A stretch of DNA of 64,000 nucleotides, from contig JAURAI010000005.1 in NCBI GenBank assembly GCA_030829545.1, forward strand, positions 76,088-140,087, given 5' to 3'. The stretch is from Candidatus Poseidonia sp. (GTDB lineage Archaea; Thermoplasmatota; Poseidoniia; Poseidoniales; Poseidoniaceae). The notes under the pieces were generated by a model, which was given only the letters and a program-made list of their open reading frames with translations, did no database searches and was not told where the DNA came from. Below, in pieces: positions 9,701 through 18,436 of the stretch. Each line of letters opens with the position of its first letter. Within the stretch, counting starts at the first letter, position 1. The translations under genes and the position numbers were made by a program.

Positions 9701-10795
9701 CGTTGAATTTGCCCACGAAACGCTGTCGTCAAGGAGCATTTGCCCGTAGGAATAATTGTAATTGTAGGATGTATTGTTCGTGAGCCCAGAGAAGGAAAGC
9801 GTTGCTTGACTGGTATTCAGAATGAACACTTCGACGGTCTCAAATGATTGCCCACCGCCAGGGTTGTCTGTTGTAATTTCAATGTCATAGGTATTGGTCG
9901 CAAAGCTGTATCCATAGAGATTGATGTAGGTGGTCTGATTCAATGAGGAAGTGTATTGCATGGACTCAAGATTGGATGTTCCTACAGAACTTGTTAGCCA
10001 TGAACCTGTTGATGATTCCCATCGCACGTCGAGGTCTCCATTGGCGTGTGTGAATGAGATATTGGCATAATAAGTAACTCCCGCAATCATATCCACTTCG
10101 AAGTAATCAACGTCAGTCGATGAATGAATGGAAAGTCCTGTGCAGGAAAGCGGAAGCAATGATGCACCACTCGCAGTAGAGGTTGCGTCATTCGGTTCAA
10201 GGACATCCGATGTCACCGTACCAGCGCCGGTGCAGTTCGTGATGGATGTTCCACCGCCACCGCCACCACCTGTGCCGTTCGACGCGGTGAATTTGTAGAG
10301 CGTCAAATTCCAAGAACCGGAACCGGACCAACGAGCAATTTCAATGTAGACCATTCCCCCGTGAGCACTGGTGGTGTTGGTGGTGAGTGTTTCAGGGTTG
10401 TTCTGATATGAATCATCGAGATAATTCAACGAAGCGTCGTAAAAGATAAGATCGAAATCGTTGGTAACGGTCGTCCCGTTTGCAAAGGTGGTGGTGCTCG
10501 GGAAGGAAAGGGATGCAGAGAGACCCTGTGTGGAGCTTAAAGCCACTCGAAGGTAGTCTGAATCATCACCGTAATCCAGTTCACCGCTTCCACTATAACT
10601 GTTTGAAAAAATGTAATTGGTGATGTTCACCGTTGTGTTGTCGGGGAGGTCACCCCCTGAGTTCAAATCGTTTTGATTCGGTCCGACAGCTTGGACAGTT
10701 GGTGTAACTGCACTGAGGAGAGTCCCTAGAATCAACATGGCCGTGACGAGGCTGCTTCGTAGGGGTGATGGAACCGCTTGGTTTTGTTTGCTCAT
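6725..10795 (-). CDS. giant surface protein with thrombospondin type-3 repeat arrays, C-terminal TM and cytoplasmic WW-like segment
   Basis: ORF to 10846; ATG at 10795 (MSKQNQAVPSPLRSSLVTAMLILGTLLSAVTPTVQA) starts a signal peptide and has a TATA-like element upstream. C-terminus has TM helix 'GLLYAIITVLLLALIGGGGYVF'. Confidence 0.8.
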   Translation of the reverse strand: MSKQNQAVPSPLRSSLVTAMLILGTLLSAVTPTVQAVGPNQNDLNSGGDLPDNTTVNITNYIFSNSYSGSGELDYGDDSDYLRVALSSTQGLSASLSFPSTTTFANGTTVTNDFDLIFYDASLNYLDDSYQNNPETLTTNTTSAHGGMVYIEIARWSGSGSWNLTLYKFTASNGTGGGGGGGTSITNCTGAGTVTSDVLEPNDATSTASGASLLPLSCTGLSIHSSTDVDYFEVDMIAGVTYYANISFTHANGDLDVRWESSTGSWLTSSVGTSNLESMQYTSSLNQTTYINLYGYSFATNTYDIEITTDNPGGGQSFETVEVFILNTSQATLSFSGLTNNTSYNYNYSYGQMLLDDSVSWANSTTGAFNTTGTTHSLNISIQTTMIESVLMVSSTLSSSSGSSFDSDMDEYYIEMVQISTTSSTTGDIELTNLTVGTDYAVEWIVLDFVEWDNNFTNSNDVNAAINASMIDSDAWNLTPTTSSVNYQVNWTGPTTMNEHLFLAYVSLNGTVVNLSDNTNISGLHFEDFIPQLPALVIDTYSASSTASNNNVQAEGLDLVVNDDYQYQYRMSDGSGANLASSSLTLFTATAQNMSLPSFSYSTPTSSGTYCVHIDLYSDVSVQLIGDSACFQLSLDDDGDGVANELDLCANTTAGITVDQDGCALSQKDSDGDGYNDAIDAFPYDASQYSDMDGDGYGDNASGNMPDVFPTDGTQWADADGDGYGDNASGTTPDAFPTDPTQWSDADGDGYGDNASGNNPDEWPADSTQWSDADGDGYGDNPTGNNGDAFPTDSTQWSDGDGDGYGDNPNGTTPDGFPTDATQWADADGDGYGDNPNGNNADAFPNDSTQWSDADGDGYGDNQLGTTPDAFPNDSTQWSDTDGDGYGDNAAGMNPDAFPNDATQWADADMDGFGDNPNGNNPDLCLNTPAGQAVDANGCSPSQLDGDMDGVNDAGDACPNTPAGEQVDSVGCSSSQEDQDNDMVMDAFDACPNTPLGSQVDAAGCALSQLDTDGDTITDDRDACPTTTLGLPVNGVGCAAEERDTDGDNVNDAADICDATPSNEVADAQGCAPSQKDSDDDGITNDIDNCPGTSTDLQVDMLGCATNQLDADNDQISDADDICPVTPTGEQPDAQGCSDSQKDEDNDDINNNKDLCPDTPVTQQVDLDGCSEQQKDDDDDGIKNHLDECPKTVEGELINPVGCALSQLDSDGDGVSDDEDAFKFDANESVDSDGDGVADRWDEFPEDSTRSQAEEVESGNGLLYAIITVLLLALIGGGGYVFTRKPEETTSPFGDATGATDSMTDQYMAEQKSLPSIEEASGPQQWEENGVHWSRDENGTLSYFDAATNAWVPYQG
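7132..8022 (-). repeat. in-CDS tandem array, 33-aa (99-bp) unit, about 9 copies (C-P-x-T-x10-G-C-x3-Q-x-D-x-D-x-D...)
   Basis: Translated units align without indels, e.g. CPNTPLGSQVDAAGCALSQLDTDGDTITDDRDA. Boundaries estimated by eye. Confidence 0.75.
8040..8745 (-). repeat. in-CDS tandem array, 27-aa (81-bp) unit, about 9 copies (DAFPTDSTQWSDADGDGYGDNPxGNN)
   Basis: Repeated TQW(S/A)DADGDGYGDN motifs at regular 27-aa spacing. Boundaries estimated by eye. Confidence 0.75.
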
Positions 10796-10813
10796 GCCCT
10801 TACCACACATAGA

Positions 10814-10823
10814 GGGTATATCA
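10814..10823 (-). promoter_or_regulatory. putative TATA-like element for the 6725-10795 gene
   Basis: Minus strand TGATATACCC about 20-25 nt upstream of ATG 10795. Confidence 0.35.
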
Positions 10824-10842
10824 GCACTACCACGACAGGGCG

Positions 10843-11082
10843 TCAAATTGCAGTGGGAGCGACATGGCCGTCTCCTTTGTCATCGGGTTGACGCACACGC
10901 GACCAAACTCCGCCCATCAATTCATCGTGATGAGCTTGGCAATAATGGAAACGGCGGTATGCTTCTCGGAACGAATAGGCCTTCTTTCCTGTTGCGACGA
11001 GATAACCTTCGGGAGACAAGCGTGAAACGACTGTGCCTGCTTCACCACATCCGGGTAAATCACAGACGGGTGCTTCAGCCAT
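10843..11082 (-). CDS. small putative Zn-binding protein (CxxxxC ... HYCxxHH)
   Basis: 79-aa ORF with 'CDLPGCGEAG' and 'RRFHYCQAHHDEL'. Confidence 0.55.
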   Translation of the reverse strand: MAEAPVCDLPGCGEAGTVVSRLSPEGYLVATGKKAYSFREAYRRFHYCQAHHDELMGGVWSRVRQPDDKGDGHVAPTAI

Positions 11083-11134
11083 GGTTCAAACTACCTCCTA
11101 TGCTTCATTAAGTCTTGCACGAACAGAACAAAAT

Positions 11135-11545
11135 TTACTGTTCGTCATCCTCGCTTGGGTCCGGTTCAATAACAACCAATGGGACGTTTGCTTCAATGGC
11201 TTCCCCTTCGCTGCAATGCACCGAGATGACAACTCCACTGACCGGCGCTTGAATTTCATTTTGCATCTTCATCGCTTCCAAAATGAGAATGACTTGACCT
11301 TCCTCGACTCGCTGACCTTCCTTGACTTCAACGGTAACGACTTTGCCGGGGATGTTTGCTGAAACCGTACCGGATTTCTTTTTCTTTCGCCCACCAGCAC
11401 GGCGTGGCTTGGCAGATGGCGCTGCATCTGGCATCTCAATTTCAAAGGTTTGTCCTTCAACGGTCGCCTTCCATGAAGTGCCTTCTCCCTCCACCTCAAC
11501 AATGTACTCTGTTCCGTTGACAACGACTTTGCGTGTTTCTGTCAT
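11135..11545 (-). CDS. biotin carboxyl carrier protein of propionyl/acetyl-CoA carboxylase
   Basis: Biotinylation motif EAMKMQ: 'VILILEAMKMQNEIQAPVSGVVISVHCSEGEAIEANVPLVVIE'. Confidence 0.9.
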   Translation of the reverse strand: MTETRKVVVNGTEYIVEVEGEGTSWKATVEGQTFEIEMPDAAPSAKPRRAGGRKKKKSGTVSANIPGKVVTVEVKEGQRVEEGQVILILEAMKMQNEIQAPVSGVVISVHCSEGEAIEANVPLVVIEPDPSEDDEQ

Positions 11546-11549
11546 GATT

Positions 11550-11741
11550 TCACCTCCATGGTGAGCGTCGTGCTCTTGCGTGCATCAGGGATGATTGCCC
11601 CGACAGCATTCTACGATGGTCCTGAGACCACGCCACACCGGGTTGACGAGCGACTTGTCCAGGATCATCACCCTGTTGTGTAACGGCCATCACCGCAGCG
11701 ATAGCAGCCATTCGTAACTCTGCATCCTTTGACATCATCAT
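11550..11741 (-). CDS. small subunit of acyl-CoA carboxylase (PccX/epsilon-like), tentative
   Basis: 63-aa ORF fitting tightly between pccB and the BCCP gene on the same strand; 'MSKDAELRMAAIAAVMAV...VAWSQDHRRML' resembles small carboxylase subunits. Confidence 0.45.
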   Translation of the reverse strand: MMMSKDAELRMAAIAAVMAVTQQGDDPGQVARQPGVAWSQDHRRMLSGQSSLMHARARRSPWR

Positions 11742-11746
11742 TCAAC

Positions 11747-13300
11747 TCACAGTGGGATGTTGCCGTGCTTACGAGCAGGGCGTAATTCTTCTTTATCCAT
11801 CAGCATTTCAAGTGCACGAGAGAGGCGTTGCCGTGTCTGGTTGGGCTCAATAACATCGTCGAGGTAGCCGAGGGCAGCCGCCTTGTAGGGATTCGCAAAG
11901 GTCTCCTTGAAGTCTTCAGTGAGACGCTCTCGTTCTTGATCTGGATTTCGGGAATGCGCAATGCGGCGGCGGTGAATAATTTCCACAGCCCCGTCTGCAC
12001 CCATGACTGCTAATTCTGCAGAGGGCCATGCTACATTGTAATCGCCACGGATGTGTTTGCTGGACATGACGTCGTATGCGCCACCGTAGGCCTTGCGTAA
12101 GATGACCGTGAGTTTGGGGACGGTGGCTTCTGCAAAGGCATAGAGGAGTTTCGCACCGTGACGAATGATTCCACCCCATTCTTGATTGGTGCCGGGCAAG
12201 AAACCGGGTACGTCTTCAAAGGTGAGAATGGGGATGTTGAATGCATCACAAAATCGAACGAATCGAGCAGCTTTATCACTCGCATCAATGTCAAGACATC
12301 CTGCGAGAACTTTGGGTTGATTTGCTACAATACCCACCGTATGGCCGCCGAGATGTCCAAAGCCAATCACGATATTTTGAGCCCATTCGGCCTGCACTTC
12401 CATGAAGCCACCGTCGTCGAGTACCTCACGAACGACATCAACTACATCGTAGGGTTTTGAGGAATCATCTGGAATGATCGAGTCCAAAGCGTCACACAAA
12501 CGGTCCTTGCTATCCGATGTTTTCTTCATCGGGGGACGCTCCAAGTTGTTTTGAGGCAACAAGTCACAAAGGTCACGGGCCATTTGAATCGCATCTTCAT
12601 CATCTCCTGCCGTGAAATGGGAGACTCCTGATTTTGACCCGTGAGTGGCTGCACCACCAAGGTCTTCGAAACTGACAACTTCATTGGTGACCGTCTTGAT
12701 CACTTCTGGACCGGTGATGAACATGTGAGCGGTTTGATCAACCATGATCACAAAGTCCGTGATAGCGGGTGAATAAACCGCACCACCTGCACAAGGCCCC
12801 ATGATGACCGATATTTGTGGTACGACACCTGAAGCTCGAACATTGCGGAAGAAAATTTCAGCATAGGAGCCGAGAGACGCTACGCCTTCTTGGATACGCG
12901 CCCCACCTGAATCGTTGAGCCCTATGACTGGTCGGCCTGTTTTGAGAGCCATGTCAAGAACCTTGCAAATTTTGAGCCCGTGCATTTCTCCCAAAGACCC
13001 ACCGTAAACGGTGAAATCTTGTGCAAATGCGAACACCTCACGTCCGTTGATGGTGCCGTGTCCCGTTACAACACCGTCTCCTGGAATGACGTTCTTGTCC
13101 ATATCAAAATCACGACAACGATGTTCTACCAACGCGTCAATTTCTTGGAAACTACCATGGTCAAGGAGCATGTCCATGCGTTCCCTGGCAGTCATTTTAC
13201 CACGATTGTGCTGCGCATCAACACGCGCTTGTCCGCCTCCTGCCTCACTACGTGATTTGCGATTTCGGAGGTCTTTGAGTCGCTCATCTGTGCTTGCCAT
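11747..13300 (-). CDS. pccB: propionyl-CoA/methylmalonyl-CoA carboxylase carboxyltransferase subunit
   Basis: 517-aa ORF with carboxyltransferase motifs: '[32 protein letters not shown]', '[20 protein letters not shown]', '[48 protein letters not shown]'. Confidence 0.93.
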   Translation of the reverse strand: MASTDERLKDLRNRKSRSEAGGGQARVDAQHNRGKMTARERMDMLLDHGSFQEIDALVEHRCRDFDMDKNVIPGDGVVTGHGTINGREVFAFAQDFTVYGGSLGEMHGLKICKVLDMALKTGRPVIGLNDSGGARIQEGVASLGSYAEIFFRNVRASGVVPQISVIMGPCAGGAVYSPAITDFVIMVDQTAHMFITGPEVIKTVTNEVVSFEDLGGAATHGSKSGVSHFTAGDDEDAIQMARDLCDLLPQNNLERPPMKKTSDSKDRLCDALDSIIPDDSSKPYDVVDVVREVLDDGGFMEVQAEWAQNIVIGFGHLGGHTVGIVANQPKVLAGCLDIDASDKAARFVRFCDAFNIPILTFEDVPGFLPGTNQEWGGIIRHGAKLLYAFAEATVPKLTVILRKAYGGAYDVMSSKHIRGDYNVAWPSAELAVMGADGAVEIIHRRRIAHSRNPDQERERLTEDFKETFANPYKAAALGYLDDVIEPNQTRQRLSRALEMLMDKEELRPARKHGNIPL

Positions 13301-13528
13301 AGGCTTCCCCTACCCTATGGTTACGAAAGCCGCCCTTATTCGTTCCTCTCCAAAAGTGGTAAAAATTGGGGTCTTTTGACTGAAGGCATTCAACCATCAA
13401 TCCTTCATGGATTCGTCCACATTGATGGAAATTGACTCATCAACTCCCCTCAAAGGGACTTGTTATTCCCAAAGGTCTTGATTGCCATGGCAAAGTGCCA
13501 GTAGTGTGTTCCTGTCGTTGACTGCTGA

Positions 13529-13544
13529 TGTGATTCAAATCACA
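13529..13544. promoter_or_regulatory. perfect palindromic element TGTGATT-CA-AATCACA spanning the stop of the 13540 gene
   Basis: 7-bp arms (8 bp including flanking A/T) read directly from sequence; function unknown. Confidence 0.35.
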
Positions 13545-14325
13545 TTACAGAGGTCGCCCAAGCAGCGGTCGGTTTGTGCCAATCTCTCACTTGGTCTGTT
13601 TCAAGCCGAAGTTGCATGCTTTGACCCTCTTCTAAGCCGACGTCTTCGAGAAGGAAATCAACGATGTATTCGTTACTTCGGAAGGTGTCGTCGAAGAGAA
13701 CTTCTTGCTCGATGACTGAGCCTTCTTCGAGTTTCTGGAGGATAACACGGACATGGCATTCCTGGAGAGGGTTTCGCAGACTGCAAGATTCACTGCTTCC
13801 GTCGTGTTCAACTTGGACAAAGCCCTCGAGGGCCGAGGTCGATGCATGTGTTGCGAGGACGATGACGGTGTCTTTGGCGGTTGGAGCACAAACACACTCC
13901 ATGTTGTCGGCTTCAACTTCAGATTCGAGGTCGACGACAACGGAAATTGAACGAGTTTCAACGTCCTCTGAGGTCACCAGTGTAGCGGTAATATCGTGGT
14001 GACCTGGCTCAGAAAATTCGTGAGTGACACTGGCCCCCGTTCGGACTTCACCATCTCCAAAATCCCATGTGATCATTCCGTCTGAGGCCGATGCGGAGAA
14101 GAGAAATTGATGGAGAATCTCAGTTACGACTTCTTCTTCGTCATTGTCTCCTTCATCAACCTCAATCATCACGTAGCGGTTGGTCCCCATGGCGTTGTCA
14201 ACTGAAATTTCAAAGGACTCATCCTGGACAGAAAAAGGATTGAGATTTGAACCCAACACACCCGCCATGGCAAAGCCAGCAAGGCAGATAACAAGCGCAA
14301 GAACACCAAGAACATTTGTTCGCAT
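13540..14325 (-). CDS. secreted PKD-domain protein
   Basis: Signal peptide 'MRTNVLGVLALVICLAGFAMAGVLG'; PKD motif 'ITWDFGDGEVRTGASVTHEFSEPGHHDITATLV'. Confidence 0.7.
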   Translation of the reverse strand: MRTNVLGVLALVICLAGFAMAGVLGSNLNPFSVQDESFEISVDNAMGTNRYVMIEVDEGDNDEEEVVTEILHQFLFSASASDGMITWDFGDGEVRTGASVTHEFSEPGHHDITATLVTSEDVETRSISVVVDLESEVEADNMECVCAPTAKDTVIVLATHASTSALEGFVQVEHDGSSESCSLRNPLQECHVRVILQKLEEGSVIEQEVLFDDTFRSNEYIVDFLLEDVGLEEGQSMQLRLETDQVRDWHKPTAAWATSVM

Positions 14326-14422
14326 GATTGTTATTTAATCCACAGAGAATATAAGCGCGTGTTTATTTTATTCACCACATGAACGAAGAAATAGGTGCGT
14401 TGATAGGGAAGCGCCCTCTCCT

Positions 14423-14875
14423 ATGCCCATGGACCAACCCTTGCGTATCGTTGTCGCGAAACCCGGACTTGACGGTCACGACCGTGGAGCCAAGGTTGTG
14501 GCTCGCGCCCTCAGGGATGCTGGACACGAAGTCATCTACACGGGCTTGCGACGCACAGCCCAACAAATCGTTGAGACCGTTCGTGACGAAGACGCACGTT
14601 TTCTCGGGCTGTCATCTCTTTCGGGAGCGCACGCACATTTATTCCCACAAGTTTGCAAGCATCTCATTGAGGCGGGATTAAGTGACGTAATCGTCTTTGG
14701 TGGAGGAATCATCCCCCATGAAGATCGCTCTGCGCTCCATGAAGTTGGCATACGTGCAGTCTTCGGACCCGGCACACCAACCTCCGAAATTCTTGATTTC
14801 ATCCAACAAGCCAACGACAAAGGCAACGCTGGCGTTGGACAGGACAGTACCTGGCATTGGACATCATCGGCATGA
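14423..14875 (+). CDS. methylmalonyl-CoA mutase cobalamin-binding (small/C-terminal) subunit
   Basis: 'RIVVAKPGLDGHDRGAKVVARALRDAGHEVIYTGLRRTAQQIVETVRDEDARFLGLSSLSGAH' contains the DGHDRG B12-binding motif. Confidence 0.92.
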   Translation: MPMDQPLRIVVAKPGLDGHDRGAKVVARALRDAGHEVIYTGLRRTAQQIVETVRDEDARFLGLSSLSGAHAHLFPQVCKHLIEAGLSDVIVFGGGIIPHEDRSALHEVGIRAVFGPGTPTSEILDFIQQANDKGNAGVGQDSTWHWTSSA

Positions 14876-14885
14876 GGTGCTCTTC

Positions 14886-15788
14886 ATGAGCGAAGAAATC
14901 CCACTGGCACTCAACGGCGACCGTCGCGCCCTTGCCCGGGTTTTGAGCGGCCTTGAAAACGGCACAATCACCGTTGAACAAGCCTTGGCTGGAAGGCAGT
15001 CCGAACCTTCTTCCACATTGTGGTCGACCATGGCCATAACGGGTGCTCCGGGAGTGGGGAAATCAGTGCTCGTCGATGCGTTGATGACCGTTTGGGCAAC
15101 CAGCGGCATCAAAGTGGCCCTGCTCGCTGTTGACCCCAGTTCACCACGTACGGGGGGGGCTCTTCTTGGCGACCGAGTGCGGATGTCCTCGGTCGACAAT
15201 CCTGCGATCAAGGAATTGGTGTATGTGCGGTCGATTGCAACCCGCTCCTCATCCGGCAGCGTTCCGCTTATCGTGGAGGACATGGCCGCTTTTTTGCTTC
15301 AATGCGGTTGGGAAAAAGTGTTGATTGAAACCGTCGGTTCAGGGCAAGCTGAATTGCGTTGTGCTGCAGTTGCTGACCGAATTGTGGTGGTTGAAGGACC
15401 TGCTCGGGGCGATGGCATTCAGGCAGAAAAAGCAGGTTTACTCGAACTCGCAGATATCGTCTTGGTCAACAAAGCAGACCTTGATGGGGCTGAACGTCAT
15501 GCTGGCGAATTGAAAGAATCCTTTGGCCTCGGCGAACAACAAGCACCAGAAGTGTTACTCACCTCAGCTCTTCATGGCACAGGAGTTCAACAAGCCGCTG
15601 AGGCACTGATGGGTCTCCAGAGTTCAGGACGCGCCCTTCGTGCCCGAATGCGTGAACGTTTGCTCGGTCAACACGAGCGTCGGCTGATTCAACATCCCTC
15701 TTACAATGACCTTCTTGATGCTCTTTGTGAGGGTACACTTGATATTCAAACCGCACTGGCTCGTCTTGAGGACGAAGTGCATGAGTGA
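14886..15788 (+). CDS. meaB: MeaB/ArgK-family GTPase (methylmalonyl-CoA mutase chaperone)
   Basis: Walker A 'GAPGVGKSVLVDALM', 'LLAVDPSSPRTGGALLGDRVRM', 'IETVGSGQAELRCAAVADRIVVVEGPARGDGIQAEKAGLLELADIVLVNKADLDGA'. Start moved from 14697 to ATG 14886 (MSEEIPLALNGDRRALARVLSGLENG). Confidence 0.92.
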   Translation: MSEEIPLALNGDRRALARVLSGLENGTITVEQALAGRQSEPSSTLWSTMAITGAPGVGKSVLVDALMTVWATSGIKVALLAVDPSSPRTGGALLGDRVRMSSVDNPAIKELVYVRSIATRSSSGSVPLIVEDMAAFLLQCGWEKVLIETVGSGQAELRCAAVADRIVVVEGPARGDGIQAEKAGLLELADIVLVNKADLDGAERHAGELKESFGLGEQQAPEVLLTSALHGTGVQQAAEALMGLQSSGRALRARMRERLLGQHERRLIQHPSYNDLLDALCEGTLDIQTALARLEDEVHE

Positions 15789-16407
15789 ACAGGTTGAGAT
15801 GACCAATCCGGTAGACACCTCTGTGGGAGGAATGAAAGGACATATCCTCAGGCGTACCATCCATCTATCGATGATACTCCTTCCGTATGTCTATTTTGCT
15901 CACGGTGAAAGCGTCGCTGAAAGCGTTGACTTGACACTCCAACAAGTGGTCGCAAGTGTGATTCTTATTGCCTTGGCCGCAGAGGCCATTCGACTCAAAC
16001 TTGGCATCACAATCTTTGGCCAGCGAGATTACGAAGCCAAGCAAATTTCTGCTCTCGCATGGGGTGCTATTGGAGTTGGGCTTGTGTTGCTTCTCGTGCC
16101 ACAGAAAGCCTACGCTTGGCCCATCATCGCCTCACTTGCTCTTGGCGACCCCTTCATGGGAGAATTACGTCGCAAGGGGTTTGCGGACCGTCAGGTGATG
16201 ATCTACGCCACTGCCCTCATACTGGCTATTTGGCTGGCATGTTCGTGGCAGTTCGAAACACCTCTTTGGGTGGCCATTATTGCAGCACCAGTGTGCATGA
16301 TTTCAGAATGGCCCCGCCTACGCTATATCGACGATAACGCCACGATGGTCCTTATTCCACTCGCGTTGATTCTGATTTTGGAGCCCTTTGCCCAAGTCAT
16401 GGTTTGA
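15781..16407 (+). CDS. integral membrane protein, dolichol kinase/cytidylyltransferase-like
   Basis: Multiple TM helices; 'LALGDPFMGELRRK' resembles the CDP/CTP-binding segment of that family. ATG at 15781 overlaps the meaB stop. Confidence 0.5.
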   Translation: MSEQVEMTNPVDTSVGGMKGHILRRTIHLSMILLPYVYFAHGESVAESVDLTLQQVVASVILIALAAEAIRLKLGITIFGQRDYEAKQISALAWGAIGVGLVLLLVPQKAYAWPIIASLALGDPFMGELRRKGFADRQVMIYATALILAIWLACSWQFETPLWVAIIAAPVCMISEWPRLRYIDDNATMVLIPLALILILEPFAQVMV

Positions 16408-16484
16408 ACAAGATCACCAAACCGCGAAGATTTCGCTCAATATGTTGAAATGGGGGCTTCTATTGGTAGGGTTGAGTGGAGTGC

Positions 16485-16595
16485 ATGACCGACGAAGCAA
16501 GTAGCAACGACCCGCCTCAAATCGCGTACCAAGTTGGCTTTGGATTGGCCATAATTCTTCTCATCGTGACCATGTTCCAATACCCACTTTGGTGA
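16485..16595 (+). CDS. 36-aa single-TM micropeptide MTDEASSNDPPQIAYQVGFGLAIILLIVTMFQYPLW
   Basis: Hand translation; a single clean hydrophobic helix in the gap between 16407 and 16652. Not in the ORF track because it is short. Confidence 0.4.
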   Translation: MTDEASSNDPPQIAYQVGFGLAIILLIVTMFQYPLW

Positions 16596-16651
16596 CTTTT
16601 TCATCACGAAATTGAACATCCCTTCAAAAGGGAGGAGCCTGACATGATTTC

Positions 16652-18436
16652 ATGTGCGGGATTGGAGGTGTTTTGGGACATCCCCAACCTGCAGTTCTCA
16701 ACCGGATGAATCACCTCCAAAAGCATCGTGGACCCGACGAGCAATCCACGTGGGTGGACCATCATGTTGGCTTTGCACACACACGACTCGCCATCCTTGA
16801 TGTCGATGGCAGTCAGCAGCCCATCAGTGCGCCCAATGGAAGCGTTTTGATCGTCAATGGTGAAATCTACAATCACGAAGTGATACGACACTCATATCCT
16901 CACTATCCTTTCAGCACTGCAGGAGATAGCGAAGCGATTCTTGCACTTCATGCAGCATCAAGGCCGACATCTGGCAAACCAAGTGCCCAAGATCATGCCA
17001 ACTGGCTTGGGATGCTCGATGGCATGTATGCCTTGGCACTGTGGGATGCTCAACACGAACAATTGATTTTAGCACGAGACCCGATGGGAATCAAACCACT
17101 CATGCGAACTCAAATTGACGGTGACATGCTTTTTGCGAGTGAAGCCAAGGCATTTCATGCCGATGAGCGATACACGCCTCAATTGGACGAACTTGCGTTT
17201 GCTGCGCGTTTGGTCTGGGAATATCCGCTCGACGCTACAACGCTGCTCAAAGGAGTTCACCATGTTCGTCCAGGTACCGTTGAAGTTTGGAGCACCAATC
17301 AACACGGAGAGGCTTCGTGTAGAGGAGTCGCTAAAATTGAGCGACAAGCGATGAAACCAGCGAAAGCATGGGACCCTTCTCACCAAGCCGAACCTTTGCT
17401 GGATTCATTCATCACGAGTGTCCAACAACGCCTGATGGCAGACGTGCCCGTCGGCATCGTTCTCTCAGGGGGCCTTGACTCGAGTCTCGTAGCAGCAGTA
17501 GCCCATGAAGCGGCACAGCGAGCAGACCAACCTGTCCCTGAATGCTGGACGGTAGCTGAAAGCGAAGAGAACCCCGATTGGATAGCAGCAGAACATGTCG
17601 CCTCGCATTTTGATCTTCGTCATCACCAACACATCCTAGAACAAGACGCCTTTGAACAACGATTGCCACAACTCGTCTGGCATGGAGAAGATATTGATGT
17701 AACGGTTCTCTTCTTCAACCCACTCTTTGAACACATGTCCCGCCATGTCAAGGTCGGATTGTGCGGTCAAGGAGCCGATGAATTGCATGCAGGGTATCCA
17801 CGCTACGGCCAACTCGCCGACCACAACAACGCCCTCCAAGAGCGGATGCAAGCCCTTCCTGATGTGATGCGACAACAATTGGAACAGGGAAGACTGAAGT
17901 CAGAAGAAGGCTGGTTTCTTGACCGTCACCAGCCGCAAGAACATACCAAGGACCTACAGACCATGCTTGACTTCGAGTTGAATCACGGGCAATTGAGTAA
18001 TTTCCAACTCCGACTGGTTGACCGTCACTCGATGGCTCATTCATTGGAAGTCCGTGTCCCTTTCTTGGGCAGTGAGCACCGAAAGGAGACCTATGCCCTC
18101 CCGATGGACTGGCGACGAAGCCAACAACGAGAAGAAAAGGCCGCATTACGCAGGGCAGCTGACCTCACAGACCTTCCCAAAGACATCGTTCGAAGACCCA
18201 AACTCCCTGCGGGCCGGGCTACATCACCGACCATGCTCAACACCTTCCTTGACCAGTATTCCGCTCAGACCGAGGAATTGATGGAACGTTACAATACATG
18301 GGCCCCCGCCTTGAAAGGACAAGAAGAGTTATCGCTGGGGCTTGGACTCTTTGAGGCGTTGCACCTTCAGGAGGGCGGTTATACGAAGGTCAATCGAAGC
18401 GTCCATGATTTGTTAAATGAGGTGATTGAATGCTAG
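16652..18436 (+). CDS. asnB: asparagine synthetase B-like (glutamine-hydrolysing)
   Basis: N-terminal MCGIGGVLG with Cys2; 'NHLQKHRGPDEQS'; 'PVGIVLSGGLDSSLVAAVAHEAA' PP-loop; 'VGLCGQGADELHAGYPRY'. Confidence 0.9.
   Translation: MCGIGGVLGHPQPAVLNRMNHLQKHRGPDEQSTWVDHHVGFAHTRLAILDVDGSQQPISAPNGSVLIVNGEIYNHEVIRHSYPHYPFSTAGDSEAILALHAASRPTSGKPSAQDHANWLGMLDGMYALALWDAQHEQLILARDPMGIKPLMRTQIDGDMLFASEAKAFHADERYTPQLDELAFAARLVWEYPLDATTLLKGVHHVRPGTVEVWSTNQHGEASCRGVAKIERQAMKPAKAWDPSHQAEPLLDSFITSVQQRLMADVPVGIVLSGGLDSSLVAAVAHEAAQRADQPVPECWTVAESEENPDWIAAEHVASHFDLRHHQHILEQDAFEQRLPQLVWHGEDIDVTVLFFNPLFEHMSRHVKVGLCGQGADELHAGYPRYGQLADHNNALQERMQALPDVMRQQLEQGRLKSEEGWFLDRHQPQEHTKDLQTMLDFELNHGQLSNFQLRLVDRHSMAHSLEVRVPFLGSEHRKETYALPMDWRRSQQREEKAALRRAADLTDLPKDIVRRPKLPAGRATSPTMLNTFLDQYSAQTEELMERYNTWAPALKGQEELSLGLGLFEALHLQEGGYTKVNRSVHDLLNEVIEC

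Noticed and set aside
14697-14885. Upstream extension of the MeaB ORF
   Set aside because: Overlaps the cobalamin-binding subunit; MeaB homology starts at ATG 14886.
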